Shown here: piece after piece, positions 15,478-22,807 of the stretch
Layout: each line of letters opens with the position of its first letter
Position numbering within the stretch: the stretch's first letter is position 1
Assembly: GCA_038234235.1 (NCBI GenBank)
Contig: JBBSUQ010000035.1
Location: forward strand, 1-22,807
Source: JBBSUQ01 sp038234235
GTDB lineage: Bacteria; Bacteroidota; Bacteroidia; Flavobacteriales_D; Crocinitomicaceae
Direction: 5' to 3'
Length of the DNA: 22,807 nucleotides
Notes under the pieces: model-generated
Seen by the model: only the letters and a program-made list of their open reading frames with translations
Database searches by the model: none
What the model was told of the DNA's origin: nothing
Made by a program: the position numbers and the translations under genes

Positions 15478-18400
15478 TTAAGAAAAATCAATTATCCAAT
15501 TCTTACTGCGTAAAACTCTTACAACATGGAGTAATTGATGCGCGTTGGCAAAATTAAACGGAGCTGCTGGTAAATGAATTGTTTTGCCTTCAATTGAATA
15601 CTCAATATTTGTAAAAGGCAATTTAACTTCTTGATCTGTAGGAAAATTTTCGTTTTTGTCAAATATTTGAGTGTCCGGTAGCGATCTAAAAAAGTGTCTT
15701 AGCAATTCCACCGATTCATTTTTAGAAATATTAAAATCTTTGTAATCCACAGATGCTACAAAATGAATTTGCTTTCGAGCTCTAGAAAACAGAACGTTTA
15801 ATCTTTTTGCGCCCGATTCCATATTAAGCGGACCAAATTTCATTAAGAATTTTCCTTCCTGATTTTTACCATAACCAAATGAGATTAGTAAAACATCACA
15901 TTCATCGCCTTGAACGTTTTCTAGTGCTTTGGCAAACGCAGAATTATCGTCCAACTTTTTTTCTAAAATTTCTAAAAAGTTTGGTTCAATTTCATTTAAA
16001 ATGGCAGACAATTGAGTTTCTGAAAAAGCGACCAAACCTACATTTACATCGTTTTGTAATAATTCAGTGAAAATTTTAGCAACAGCTTTTGCTTCAATTA
16101 TATTTGCTCGATTTTCATAAATACCATTTTCTATTTTAGTAAAAACTATGGGTTGTTTTTCTGCATCGGCACTTGGAAAAGGCAAAAGTTTGTCACCATA
16201 AAAATATTTATTCGAAAAAGCAATCAAGGCTGGATGTGCGCTTCGATAATGTTCATTTAAACTAAACTGTGGCAAAGTATAACTTGCTTGATGAAGTAAA
16301 TCTTGTAAATCGGCACTCCCCGATTCAAAATATTGTTGAATTCCCATTTGTTGAGAATCACCAGCCAATGAGTATTTTTTAGCCCGCTGAATAACTGGAA
16401 CTGCTTTGTATAATGGAATTTGACTTGCCTCATCAAAGATTAGTTGTTCAAATAAATTATTTTGCAAAGGAAAACTTTCACAGATTTGCTCAGGATTGGC
16501 TAAAGTTATAGGTATTAAAATTTCAATCCACAACCGAGCATCAGATTGATAAAGATTTCTAATGCTTTGATGTCTTGTTTTCTTTCCGAATTCTTTAATT
16601 AAAATTCGCTTGCCATTTTTTAGTGTTTTGCGCAGTTCTTTTTGTTCTAGCGAAAGTTTCCGGTTTTCTTGTTGAATAATTTTATGTGCATCTTGAAATT
16701 TTTGAATTTGTTGATTTAAAATTTCGTGAATTAACGTTTCCCCTACAGTTTTTTGTTCTAGTAATAATTCATTTATCTGAGGCAAAAGCTGAGAAGGTGT
16801 TTTAGCCGCCAACTGAGGAAAAGTCCCTTTAAAATCAATCCAAGCATTTTGCACAGATGATTGTAAGAGTTCTTCATAACTGTTTTTCGAGAAAAACTTA
16901 CTCGGTTGAAGGGAATCCAAGTCAGAAAGTAGATTTTTATTTTTCAACAAAGAAGTAACTTTACTTTGAAAAACCGTCGATAAGTCTTTTAAATCTTGTT
17001 CTTCTGTGCAGGTAAAATATGTTTTAAAAAAATCATTTAGCAAGTCAATTTCTTTAATGTTTTCATTCAGCAATTCTGCTAATGAATTATCTAATTTTTC
17101 ATCTGAAAAAATATTTGATGTCGTTAAAACCACATGCAATTCATAAATATTTGCAGTTTCATTTTCCACTCCTAGAATTGCGAATTTTTTATCTAGTTTT
17201 TGTTTATCTTCTCTGTAAGTGTGTATTTCAGTTAATTCTGATTGAATGATATTTAAATCGAACAATGAATTCTTTAATTTTTCTTCAAAATATTTTTTTA
17301 GTTTTCTGTTTTGCCACCAAGATTTAGAATTAAGACCAATTAACAAATCTAAATCTGCCTTGCTCGGTATTTCGTTCCATTTATTTTCAAGTAAATCAAT
17401 TTTTGATTTTTCTGCTTCAAGATTCTTAAATTCTTTAAATAATTTTAAAAATGATTTTCTGTTTTTTTCTTGTAACAAATGATCATAATTTCTATGCTTC
17501 GCATTGATTTTTATTCGTGCCCAGATTGCCAAACGTTTCAAGACCTCAATATTTTTCAGGTTCAAAAAATTATCTTGTATAAATCCTGAATTACCGCAAA
17601 TGTTTAAAATCTTTTCTACTTCAATGAAAATCTGTTTTAAATTGATAAATGAATCCGAAATTTTCTTTAGATTGTTTGAACTTAAACTCACTTTTGGTAA
17701 AAACCTTAAAACGCTATTTAAATCATTTACATAAATTAGTTTAAGTGCGTTTTCATTCTTTAAAACTTCAATTAATTCGGGTATGTTGCTTTCGTAAGTT
17801 GCATTGTGTTCGGCGGCCGAAGAAAATCGTTCCATGAAATCTCTGTAAGAAAGTCCGCCAATTAAACCTGGTTTATTGTAAAGAGATAAATTGAGTTGCA
17901 GGTTTTCTATTTGCTGTTTTAAATTTGTATTTATCTTATCTTTTGCAAAGGTAGATTCTTCTATAAATTTCCATGTTTTTCTTAAGCTTTCGATGAAATA
18001 TTTATTGTTTTGATTGGCTTGAAATATAAAACAAAACTGATCTAGATTTACAGCTTTCATTTTATCGTAAATCACCGAAAGCGCAGCTCTTTTCTCTGAA
18101 ACAACTGCCACGTTTCTACCCAAGCTAAGATTTTGCAAAACCAACTCACTTATCAATTGCGATTTGCCAGTTCCAGGAGGGCCCTGAATTGCAATATTGT
18201 TATTCATTGCATTGTTGAGCACAGATTCTTGTTCTGGAGAAAGCGGATTGTATAAATTTTCAAGCGGAGCAACAGACTCAAAAATGGGTGCAAGTGCATG
18301 GTCCAAAAGTTGTGATAAGTTTTTAGAAAGGCTTGTTTTTTCTATCTGCGAAAGATCATGTAGTACAGCCTTGCGGTGATAATGAAAATTGTCTAAAACA

Positions 18401-18879
18401 AATATTGTCTCAAATTTATGAACGGATGTGTTTAAAAGAAAATCTAAAATATTTTCAAGATTAACATTTTCAAGTTCTAATTCTGGATATTCTTTTTCCA
18501 AAAATGGATTTCTAAAAAAATCTTCGTATAAAAATTCAATCTGGAAATTGTTATTTATTTTAGAAAACTTATGGCTTACTGGAACCAATAATAATGGTGC
18601 TTCAATTTCCAATTCGTTTCTTAAAATTATCACCTTCCCAATCCCCAAACAGAGAGTAGCATTGCCAATTTCTCTTATAAAAAGTTCATCTTGTTTTATA
18701 AGCGCTTTGAGTTCACGAGAATTTTCTAAAATCAGATTATCAACCCCAAAAATATAGCTCGAACTAACGTTAATGGCTTTTTTCCAGTTGATATTTACAA
18801 GTGCATCTTTGGCATTATAGCGTGTTGCATCAAGAATTAATTCCTGAATAATACCAGATATTGCTATTTTTTCGTGCAC
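15478..18879 (-). CDS. DUF4011/COG1112-type superfamily 1 helicase
   Basis: An 1133-aa SF1 (Upf1-like) nucleic-acid helicase. Residues about 1-200 resemble the DUF4011-type N-terminus (ATLCLGIGKVIILRNELEIE, then APLLLVPVSHKF and FRNPFLEKEYPEL). Motifs in order: Walker A GPPGTGKS (233-240) followed by VVSEKRAALSVIYDKM; a long helical, coiled-coil-like insertion (about 300-810); Walker B FDEAS (815-819); GDSQQM (840-845); NEHYR (875-879); VQGDE (989-993); and RLNVLFSRARKQ (1026-1037). Only about 98 residues follow motif VI, whereas many relatives carry a Vsr-like or PLD nuclease there; no nuclease motif is visible. The start is a GTG, 4 nt after a TTATTTTG promoter-like sequence. It lies 40 bp downstream of the ligase-like gene. 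Homologues occur in phage-defence proteins, but the role here is unproven. Confidence 0.87.
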   Translation of the reverse strand: MHEKIAISGIIQELILDATRYNAKDALVNINWKKAINVSSSYIFGVDNLILENSRELKALIKQDELFIREIGNATLCLGIGKVIILRNELEIEAPLLLVPVSHKFSKINNNFQIEFLYEDFFRNPFLEKEYPELELENVNLENILDFLLNTSVHKFETIFVLDNFHYHRKAVLHDLSQIEKTSLSKNLSQLLDHALAPIFESVAPLENLYNPLSPEQESVLNNAMNNNIAIQGPPGTGKSQLISELVLQNLSLGRNVAVVSEKRAALSVIYDKMKAVNLDQFCFIFQANQNNKYFIESLRKTWKFIEESTFAKDKINTNLKQQIENLQLNLSLYNKPGLIGGLSYRDFMERFSSAAEHNATYESNIPELIEVLKNENALKLIYVNDLNSVLRFLPKVSLSSNNLKKISDSFINLKQIFIEVEKILNICGNSGFIQDNFLNLKNIEVLKRLAIWARIKINAKHRNYDHLLQEKNRKSFLKLFKEFKNLEAEKSKIDLLENKWNEIPSKADLDLLIGLNSKSWWQNRKLKKYFEEKLKNSLFDLNIIQSELTEIHTYREDKQKLDKKFAILGVENETANIYELHVVLTTSNIFSDEKLDNSLAELLNENIKEIDLLNDFFKTYFTCTEEQDLKDLSTVFQSKVTSLLKNKNLLSDLDSLQPSKFFSKNSYEELLQSSVQNAWIDFKGTFPQLAAKTPSQLLPQINELLLEQKTVGETLIHEILNQQIQKFQDAHKIIQQENRKLSLEQKELRKTLKNGKRILIKEFGKKTRHQSIRNLYQSDARLWIEILIPITLANPEQICESFPLQNNLFEQLIFDEASQIPLYKAVPVIQRAKKYSLAGDSQQMGIQQYFESGSADLQDLLHQASYTLPQFSLNEHYRSAHPALIAFSNKYFYGDKLLPFPSADAEKQPIVFTKIENGIYENRANIIEAKAVAKIFTELLQNDVNVGLVAFSETQLSAILNEIEPNFLEILEKKLDDNSAFAKALENVQGDECDVLLISFGYGKNQEGKFLMKFGPLNMESGAKRLNVLFSRARKQIHFVASVDYKDFNISKNESVELLRHFFRSLPDTQIFDKNENFPTDQEVKLPFTNIEYSIEGKTIHLPAAPFNFANAHQLLHVVRVLRSKNWIIDFS

Positions 18880-18919
18880 GGTACAAAATAAAAGAAATTT
18901 ATCGGATTTCTAAGAAATA

Positions 18920-20383
18920 CTATTCTTTTGATGAAATAGTTTTAGATTCAAAATCTGTTTTCCCGTTTTTTAATTTGTATTCTAGAGCAATAAATATTGC
19001 ACACATAGACCAAATAGGAACGGCGGCTTTGTCGGTATCTAAAAAATTGTTTAAAAAAGCATGTACAAAATAAGTCACCAAAGCCAAATTCATGGCGAGA
19101 ATTAGCGTTTTCATTTCTTTATCTGCAGATGGCCATTTTTGGTAGAGCGTAAAACCTTTCCAAAAAATGGCAATAACAATACAAATCATTGCCAACATAC
19201 CTAAAATACCCATCTCAGCAAGCGGACCTAAAAATTCGCTATGAGCATTACCCCCATTGCCAAAATTTGTTGAAATAATAGTAATGTTTTCAGGTCTTTG
19301 AAATCGAGCATATTCAAAAGCATAAGTTCCTGGTCCAAATCCCATTATTGGGCGTTCTTTAAACATATCAATGGCCGAAGTCCATCTATTAAGTCTTTCT
19401 AAATTTGATGCATCTGTTGAAATATTTGTCGCACTTTCAATTCTTTCAGTAAAATTTTCTGTTGTGTGTTCAGATTTATTTCTACCCATTTCCATTTGAA
19501 TATTCTGCCAATAAAAAAATAGAAAAACGGAAAGCAATACAGTAGCCGTTGCAATATATGCAAATTTAATGCGCAAACGAACAACAAGAAGCACCATTCC
19601 GGCTGCAACCAAACTTAGTTGTGCCGCACGGGTATATGAGAAATAAAGCGCTATTAAATTTAGTAAGATAAATCCTATGAGTACAAACTGAACCAATGGG
19701 GCATGTTTTTTCGAAAAATAAAGACCGCAAAGCAAAGGAAAAATCAGCGCCACAATGGCTCCATAAATTGTATGATCTTTAAAAAACGGCCACATAACCC
19801 AATGACTTTCTTTTTCACCGAATCGGTAGCCAGCGTGTACAACTAGTGTGTACATCATTGCTATGACCATTCCTATACAAAACAACCATACAAAAGCTAT
19901 TATTTTTTTTCTATCTAAAAATATGATTGTTCCAAGCATAAAAATTGGAATAATAAACCACATTCTTGCCACCAAAAACTTGACTGAGGCTAAAGGATGA
20001 GTACTTGTGATGGTGGTAATTAGCATCCAAAAAAGATACAAACCTATTGCCCATAAAATGGGAGATTTAAAAATGAATTTATACTGGCTTCCGTTTTTAA
20101 TGTAAATCAATATTGTAATGAGCATAATTCCGAAAAGCAGAGGTTCTGTGGGCAAATAAAGTCCGAAACTATCGGTGTATTCTTCAATATTTATTGATAT
20201 TGGTGTGCAAAAGAGCACAAACATAAAAGTTTCTTCCGTAAAGAAAATTCCACTTAACAATAATAATAAACCGAAAGATGCAAGCGTAAGATAAGATTGA
20301 TCCGTAAAAAGAGCATATACACAAAAAGCCACATAACATGCGCCTAAGCCATACAACAAAACATTTGACCGAATTGCTTGCAC
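18920..20383 (-). CDS. O-antigen ligase / polymerase-like membrane protein
   Basis: An integral inner-membrane protein (487 aa) of the O-antigen ligase (Wzy_C, PF04932) family, which joins or polymerises lipid-linked glycans on the periplasmic face. It has about ten hydrophobic segments; the family Arg in YTRAAQ (Arg252); and a large periplasmic loop (about 295-385) with GFGPGTYAFEYARFQ and GGNAHSEFLGPLAEMG (His381). Whether it acts as ligase or polymerase cannot be decided from sequence. Its GTG start directly follows the TAA of the Wzz-like gene with no gap, so the two are translationally coupled and probably function together on an exported polysaccharide. Confidence 0.88.
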   Translation of the reverse strand: MQAIRSNVLLYGLGACYVAFCVYALFTDQSYLTLASFGLLLLLSGIFFTEETFMFVLFCTPISINIEEYTDSFGLYLPTEPLLFGIMLITILIYIKNGSQYKFIFKSPILWAIGLYLFWMLITTITSTHPLASVKFLVARMWFIIPIFMLGTIIFLDRKKIIAFVWLFCIGMVIAMMYTLVVHAGYRFGEKESHWVMWPFFKDHTIYGAIVALIFPLLCGLYFSKKHAPLVQFVLIGFILLNLIALYFSYTRAAQLSLVAAGMVLLVVRLRIKFAYIATATVLLSVFLFFYWQNIQMEMGRNKSEHTTENFTERIESATNISTDASNLERLNRWTSAIDMFKERPIMGFGPGTYAFEYARFQRPENITIISTNFGNGGNAHSEFLGPLAEMGILGMLAMICIVIAIFWKGFTLYQKWPSADKEMKTLILAMNLALVTYFVHAFLNNFLDTDKAAVPIWSMCAIFIALEYKLKNGKTDFESKTISSKE

Positions 20384-21379
20384 TTATGCTGCTATTTTTA
20401 TTTCCTTGTATTTATCCGTAAGCAGCAATAAAAATATCATAAAAACAAAAGTTCCCAAGGAAACCAGCAATACAATTATCATTCGCTTGGGCTTGTCTTT
20501 TTTATCGGCCACTACAGCTTTTTCTACAACAAATTTATGGGTAAACTGCGTGTTAGCATCAGACTCTGCTTGTTCATACGAGATTCTAAAATCTTCTAGT
20601 TTAATAATTTTTTCATTTCTTATAAATTCAAGTCCGTCAAACTCAGCGCCATGTTTTAAATTTATATCAATTTTCTCTTTCAATTCTTTTCTGTCAACCT
20701 CATTTTTAGAGTCTACATAAGCTTGGTACAAAGTAGTTCTTCCATCCAAAGAAATTACACCAAGAGAACCCAAACTATCTAGTTTATCTAAAATAATTTT
20801 TCGCTCCTTTTCCATTTGATCTTTTTTACGCAAATTCGTTTCATAAGCTGGCAAAGTACGTTCGTAAATCATGTTGTTTTTCACTGTGTCAATCAAATCT
20901 ACAATTGCATTCGCCATGTCGGCTGCAAGCACGGGGTCTTTATCAAGCACATCAATCTGTATGGAACCATAACGAGTGCGCACAAAGAAAAAATGTCCGT
21001 TGTATTCATTAACAAGTTTAAAATTGAGATTGGTTTCATCTTTTGCAAGATCATAATGTTCTCTCAAATTATATCTCTCTATTATTTTATCTCTAATTCT
21101 CGAAGATTGTAGAATTTGCACCAACTGTTCGGTTTGTTCTTCTTCACCAATATCCATTGAAGATGCTTTGGCATTACGTTGTTCCGAGAACGAAACTGTA
21201 CTTGTTGCCGCCGGAAAAACAATTGCTGTTGAGCGGTATATTGGCGTCATGAGCAAGGTTGCAATTACCGCCACAATAGCCGCTGCTGCCGTTACAATTA
21301 AAATCGGCATTCTTTTTCTGTAAATAAATACAAACAGATTTTGTCGTTCTTTTTTGAAAGTGTTTATTTCGTTATCCAT
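20384..21379 (-). CDS. Wzz-like polysaccharide chain-length determinant
   Basis: A 331-aa inner-membrane polysaccharide co-polymerase. It has a short cytoplasmic N-terminus, a first transmembrane helix (about 24-45, PILIVTAAAAIVAVIATLLM) followed by TPIYRSTAIVFPA typical of the Wzz domain, a periplasmic region with coiled-coil stretches, and a second helix (about 299-321) preceded by DKPKRMI, the usual proline-containing boundary. There is no C-terminal tyrosine kinase domain. I start it at the ATG at 21379. An in-frame TTG at 21391 belongs to a TGCATTTG promoter-like element 9 nt upstream. It is the first gene of a likely operon with the ligase-like gene, and possibly the helicase. Confidence 0.9.
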   Translation of the reverse strand: MDNEINTFKKERQNLFVFIYRKRMPILIVTAAAAIVAVIATLLMTPIYRSTAIVFPAATSTVSFSEQRNAKASSMDIGEEEQTEQLVQILQSSRIRDKIIERYNLREHYDLAKDETNLNFKLVNEYNGHFFFVRTRYGSIQIDVLDKDPVLAADMANAIVDLIDTVKNNMIYERTLPAYETNLRKKDQMEKERKIILDKLDSLGSLGVISLDGRTTLYQAYVDSKNEVDRKELKEKIDINLKHGAEFDGLEFIRNEKIIKLEDFRISYEQAESDANTQFTHKFVVEKAVVADKKDKPKRMIIVLLVSLGTFVFMIFLLLLTDKYKEIKIAA

Positions 21380-21388
21380 ATATTTTTT

Positions 21389-21396
21389 CAAATGCA
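21389..21396 (-). promoter_or_regulatory. possible -7 element before the wzz-like gene
   Basis: On the minus strand, TGCATTTG (one mismatch to TAnnTTTG) ends exactly 9 nt before the ATG at 21379. No -33 element is apparent. It would be the promoter for the polysaccharide gene cluster. Confidence 0.35.
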
Positions 21397-21501
21397 GTTG
21401 CGAATTTATTCATTTCTTACTGATTATCGTGTGCAATTGGTAGTAGTAATTAATTTTCAAGGGAAATAACTGTGGATCTTCGGGAATATTGTGTTGGATT
21501 G

Positions 21502-21556
21502 GATTGCAGATTTGAAAATTGCAGATTGCAGATTGGCAGATTGGCAGATTGCAGAT
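21502..21556 (+). repeat. short irregular tandem repeats of GCAGATT(G)
   Basis: Six GCAGAT units spaced 7-15 bp apart (starting near 21506, 21521, 21528, 21537, 21545 and 21551), interrupted once by TTGAAAATT. The spacing is too short and irregular for CRISPR. Similar 'aatctgcaatctgc' strings are familiar in Bacteroidetes intergenic DNA. Confidence 0.75.
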
Positions 21557-21630
21557 GTTGGGACTGACGGACTTGAGAAGGAAGGCGGTCATTGAGCGGA
21601 GTCGAAATGTGAGCCTTTCGGCTTTTTGGG
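21557..21630 (+). repeat. dispersed repeat, copy 1
   Basis: Begins with a 33-bp segment (GTTGGGACTGACGG... to ...GAAGGCGGT, 21557-21589) that recurs exactly at 22578-22610, followed by CATTGAGCGGAGTCGAAATG and TGAGCCTTTCGGCTTTTTGG. The AGCC-TTTC-GGCT-TTTT part could form a small terminator-like hairpin. This is a widespread class of Bacteroidetes intergenic repeat. Confidence 0.85.
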
Positions 21631-21914
21631 TTGATTGGATAGATTTAGAGGCAAGAGGCAAGACGTGTTTTTTGTGGTTTTTTGGTCTTTTTTTAGGGGA
21701 GCAAAACTCCGGTCATGCATTTTAGTCGCTTCATTTTACACGGCATTCAGTCAAAATCAATGTGCTTCTTTTGTCGCAATTAATTTTGGCTTCATTGCCC
21801 TGTTCAACTTCAGCTCGCTGCCATTTCTCCCCGGGCTAGGTAAATTACTGCTAAAATTGTGTTCCAACTTACAAAAAAATACTTACTTTTCTTGTTCTTT
21901 ACAAGTTCAATAAA

Positions 21915-22616
21915 TTGCAGAAAGAAAAATTATATTGTGTCAGTGGATTAGGAGTTGATGAGCGGGCTTTTTCAAATTTTCGTCCAGAAGCTTTTGAGCT
22001 TGTATTTATTCCTTGGCTTATTCCCAAAAAGAAAGAAACTATTAAAGCTTACTCTAACCGGTTGTTCAAAGAAAATATTTTAGAAGATTCCTATTCAGTT
22101 TTGGGGGTTTCATTCGGCGGAATTGTTGCACAAGAATTTACAAAAATACGTTCACCAAAAAAACTAATTCTCATTTCTACATTAACTCCTTTTACCAAAA
22201 TTAATCCGCTACTTAAATTTGGATTGAATGCGTATATCCATAAAATTATTCCAACTTTTTTATTTCGTCAAACAAATTTTCTAGTCTATTGGTTTTTTGG
22301 CGTGAAACAACAGGCAAATAAAAATTTATTGAAAGCAATGCTCAAAGACACCAACAAAACATTCATAACTTGGGCTTTTGGCATCTTGCGCAATTGGAAA
22401 AATTACAATTTGCAAAACGCAACAATCATACACGGAATAAATGACAAGCTGATTTGGTTAAAAAACAAAGAAAACTTAATCGCTTTTCCTCAGGCTGGAC
22501 ATTTTATGATTGTTACAGATGGAGAGAATTTGGCCAGCCTTCCGGCTTTTGGGTTTTTGATTTTGGAATATCAGGGTGTTGGGACTGACGGACTTGAGAA
22601 GGAAGGCGGTAATTGA
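21915..22616 (+). CDS. alpha/beta hydrolase with repeat-derived C-terminus
   Basis: A 233-aa cytoplasmic alpha/beta-hydrolase-fold protein; the substrate is unknown. The catalytic triad candidates are Ser66 in GVSFGG (64-69), Asp177 in HGINDKLI and His196 in QAGHFMIV. The TTG start at 21915 gives a product beginning MQKEKLYCVSGLGVDERAF, which fits Bacteroidetes relatives that start with a short basic segment before YL(V/I)SGLGADER, so an ATG is not required. From about residue 207 the protein (ASLPAFGFLILEYQGVG then TDGLEKEGGN) is encoded by dispersed repeat DNA rather than by the normal final helix. The triad lies before this junction, so activity may survive. The gene stands alone between two direct repeats. 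Confidence 0.78.
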   Translation: MQKEKLYCVSGLGVDERAFSNFRPEAFELVFIPWLIPKKKETIKAYSNRLFKENILEDSYSVLGVSFGGIVAQEFTKIRSPKKLILISTLTPFTKINPLLKFGLNAYIHKIIPTFLFRQTNFLVYWFFGVKQQANKNLLKAMLKDTNKTFITWAFGILRNWKNYNLQNATIIHGINDKLIWLKNKENLIAFPQAGHFMIVTDGENLASLPAFGFLILEYQGVGTDGLEKEGGN

Positions 22617-22676
22617 GCATTGGTCGAAATGCGGTCATTGAGCGGCGTCGAAATGTGAGCCTTACGGATTTTTGGA
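22534..22676 (+). repeat. dispersed repeat, copy 2, overlapping the hydrolase 3' end
   Basis: Starts with AGCCTTCCGGCTTTTGGG (similar to the end of copy 1). It continues with the 33-bp identical segment (22578-22610), then two versions of the CATTGAGC...GTCGAAATG module (22611-22630 diverged, 22632-22654 close to copy 1), and ends with TGAGCCTTACGGATTTTTGG. It is in the same orientation as copy 1, about 1.02 kb away, and supplies the stop codon of the hydrolase gene. Confidence 0.82.
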
Positions 22677-22807
22677 GATTGATGGATTTCTAGAATAAAT
22701 ATTAGAGACGAAAAAAATTTAAATAGTAAATACCGCAAATTTTAATTTAAAAATGCTAATTTACTTAATTAGAACACCTTTTGAATTGTAATTTCTTGTG
22801 TGGGAGG
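22677..22807. other. AT-rich window end
   Basis: About 130 bp with no supported gene. On the minus strand the last 39 bp could encode the final 12 residues of a protein entering from outside the window (stop at 22769-22771), but this is too short to support. Confidence 0.3.

Larger units (their letters stand above)
21397..21914. other. repeat-rich intergenic region upstream of the hydrolase gene
   Basis: About 520 bp without a credible gene. It contains the GCAGATT repeat tract (21502-21556), the first copy of the direct repeat (21557-21630), a poly-T/G stretch, and a segment at about 21661-21840 of noticeably higher G+C (about 43% by hand count over 180 bp) that includes a short hairpin GGAG-CAAAA-CTCC near 21699-21711. 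Open frames across it have no protein-like character and I treat them as chance. Confidence 0.55.

Noticed and set aside
17246..18757. Several plus-strand open frames of 76-109 codons opposite the helicase gene
   Set aside because: They are antisense shadows of the long helicase reading frame, with Phe/Ser-rich composition and no signals of their own.
14879..21379. Helicase plus neighbours as a complete new defence system
   Set aside because: The neighbours are polysaccharide genes and one unknown small protein, with no nuclease, sensor, integrase or defence-island genes. The evidence supports only a possible stand-alone helicase.
21502..21556. Repeated GCAGATT units as a possible CRISPR array
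   Set aside because: Units are 7-8 bp with no spacers of regular length, and no cas genes are present. They are simple intergenic repeats.
21410..21661. Open frame on the minus strand (83 codons) through the repeat region
   Set aside because: It runs through the GCAGATT tract and dispersed repeat, giving cysteine/proline-rich low-complexity sequence with no protein-like features.
21635..21913. Open frame on the plus strand (92 codons) before the hydrolase gene
   Set aside because: Composition is Phe/Ser/Leu-rich, with no start context, no promoter and no recognisable domain; it is more likely chance in a repeat-derived segment.
22769..22807. Possible C-terminal end of a minus-strand protein (PPTQEITIQKVF then stop)
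   Set aside because: Only 12 codons lie inside the window; an open frame of this length occurs by chance.

Overview
The window looks like chromosomal DNA of an AT-rich member of the Bacteroidota (Bacteroidetes). Supporting signs are: promoter elements of the TAnnTTTG (-7) and TTTG/TTG (-33) type; almost no Shine-Dalgarno sequences and A-rich start contexts; families typical of the phylum (DUF5686 with an N-terminal carboxypeptidase-regulatory-like domain, RecQ with a C-terminal helix-turn-helix, a TonB plug protein); many small lipoproteins; and intergenic repeats of the 'cattgagcgg(a/c)gtcgaaatg' kind. I see no tRNA, rRNA, CRISPR array, prophage or transposase. Most of the window is ordinary core genome, and I did not find a clear new multi-gene system.

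Layout. 1-2204 is recQ (-). 2442-6481 is a (+) cluster: tatC, a large DUF5686 outer-membrane protein, and lptB starting at a TTG. 6541-7606 holds one lipoprotein gene (+) and two tiny paralogous lipoprotein genes (-, 47 and 44 codons) with duplicated promoters; the two strands are separated by a strong bidirectional terminator. 7743-9452 is an Omp85/BamA-TamA-like protein (+), whose 3' end overlaps that of the mlaF-mlaE ABC transporter pair (-, 9443-11052). Divergent from mlaE are a SprT-like zinc metalloprotease gene and manC (+, 11154-12882). A lipoprotein of unknown function (-, 12987-13772) and a secreted TonB-plug-only protein (+, 14049-14795) follow. Then comes a (-) block: an unknown 162-aa protein with its own promoter, a 1133-aa DUF4011/COG1112-type SF1 helicase, an O-antigen-ligase/polymerase-like membrane protein and a Wzz-like chain-length protein. 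The last 1.4 kb is a repeat-rich stretch flanking an alpha/beta hydrolase gene whose C-terminus is encoded by repeat DNA.

Biological theme. Many genes serve the cell envelope: Tat export (tatC), lipopolysaccharide transport (lptB), outer-membrane protein or lipid handling (Omp85-like, MlaEF, DUF5686), GDP-mannose supply (manC) and polysaccharide polymerisation or export (Wzz-like plus ligase-like).

Most noteworthy signals: (1) four genes (tatC, the Omp85-like gene, the sprT-like gene and the wzz-like gene) have a TTTG, the end of a -7 promoter element, exactly 9 nt upstream of the ATG, which predicts leaderless or nearly leaderless mRNAs; (2) the twin small lipoproteins share a C-D-A-Y ... 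D-L-A-S core and a duplicated promoter block; (3) the DUF4011-type helicase lacks the usual C-terminal nuclease and sits behind polysaccharide genes; (4) a direct-repeat pair flanks the hydrolase gene and supplies its last ~27 codons.
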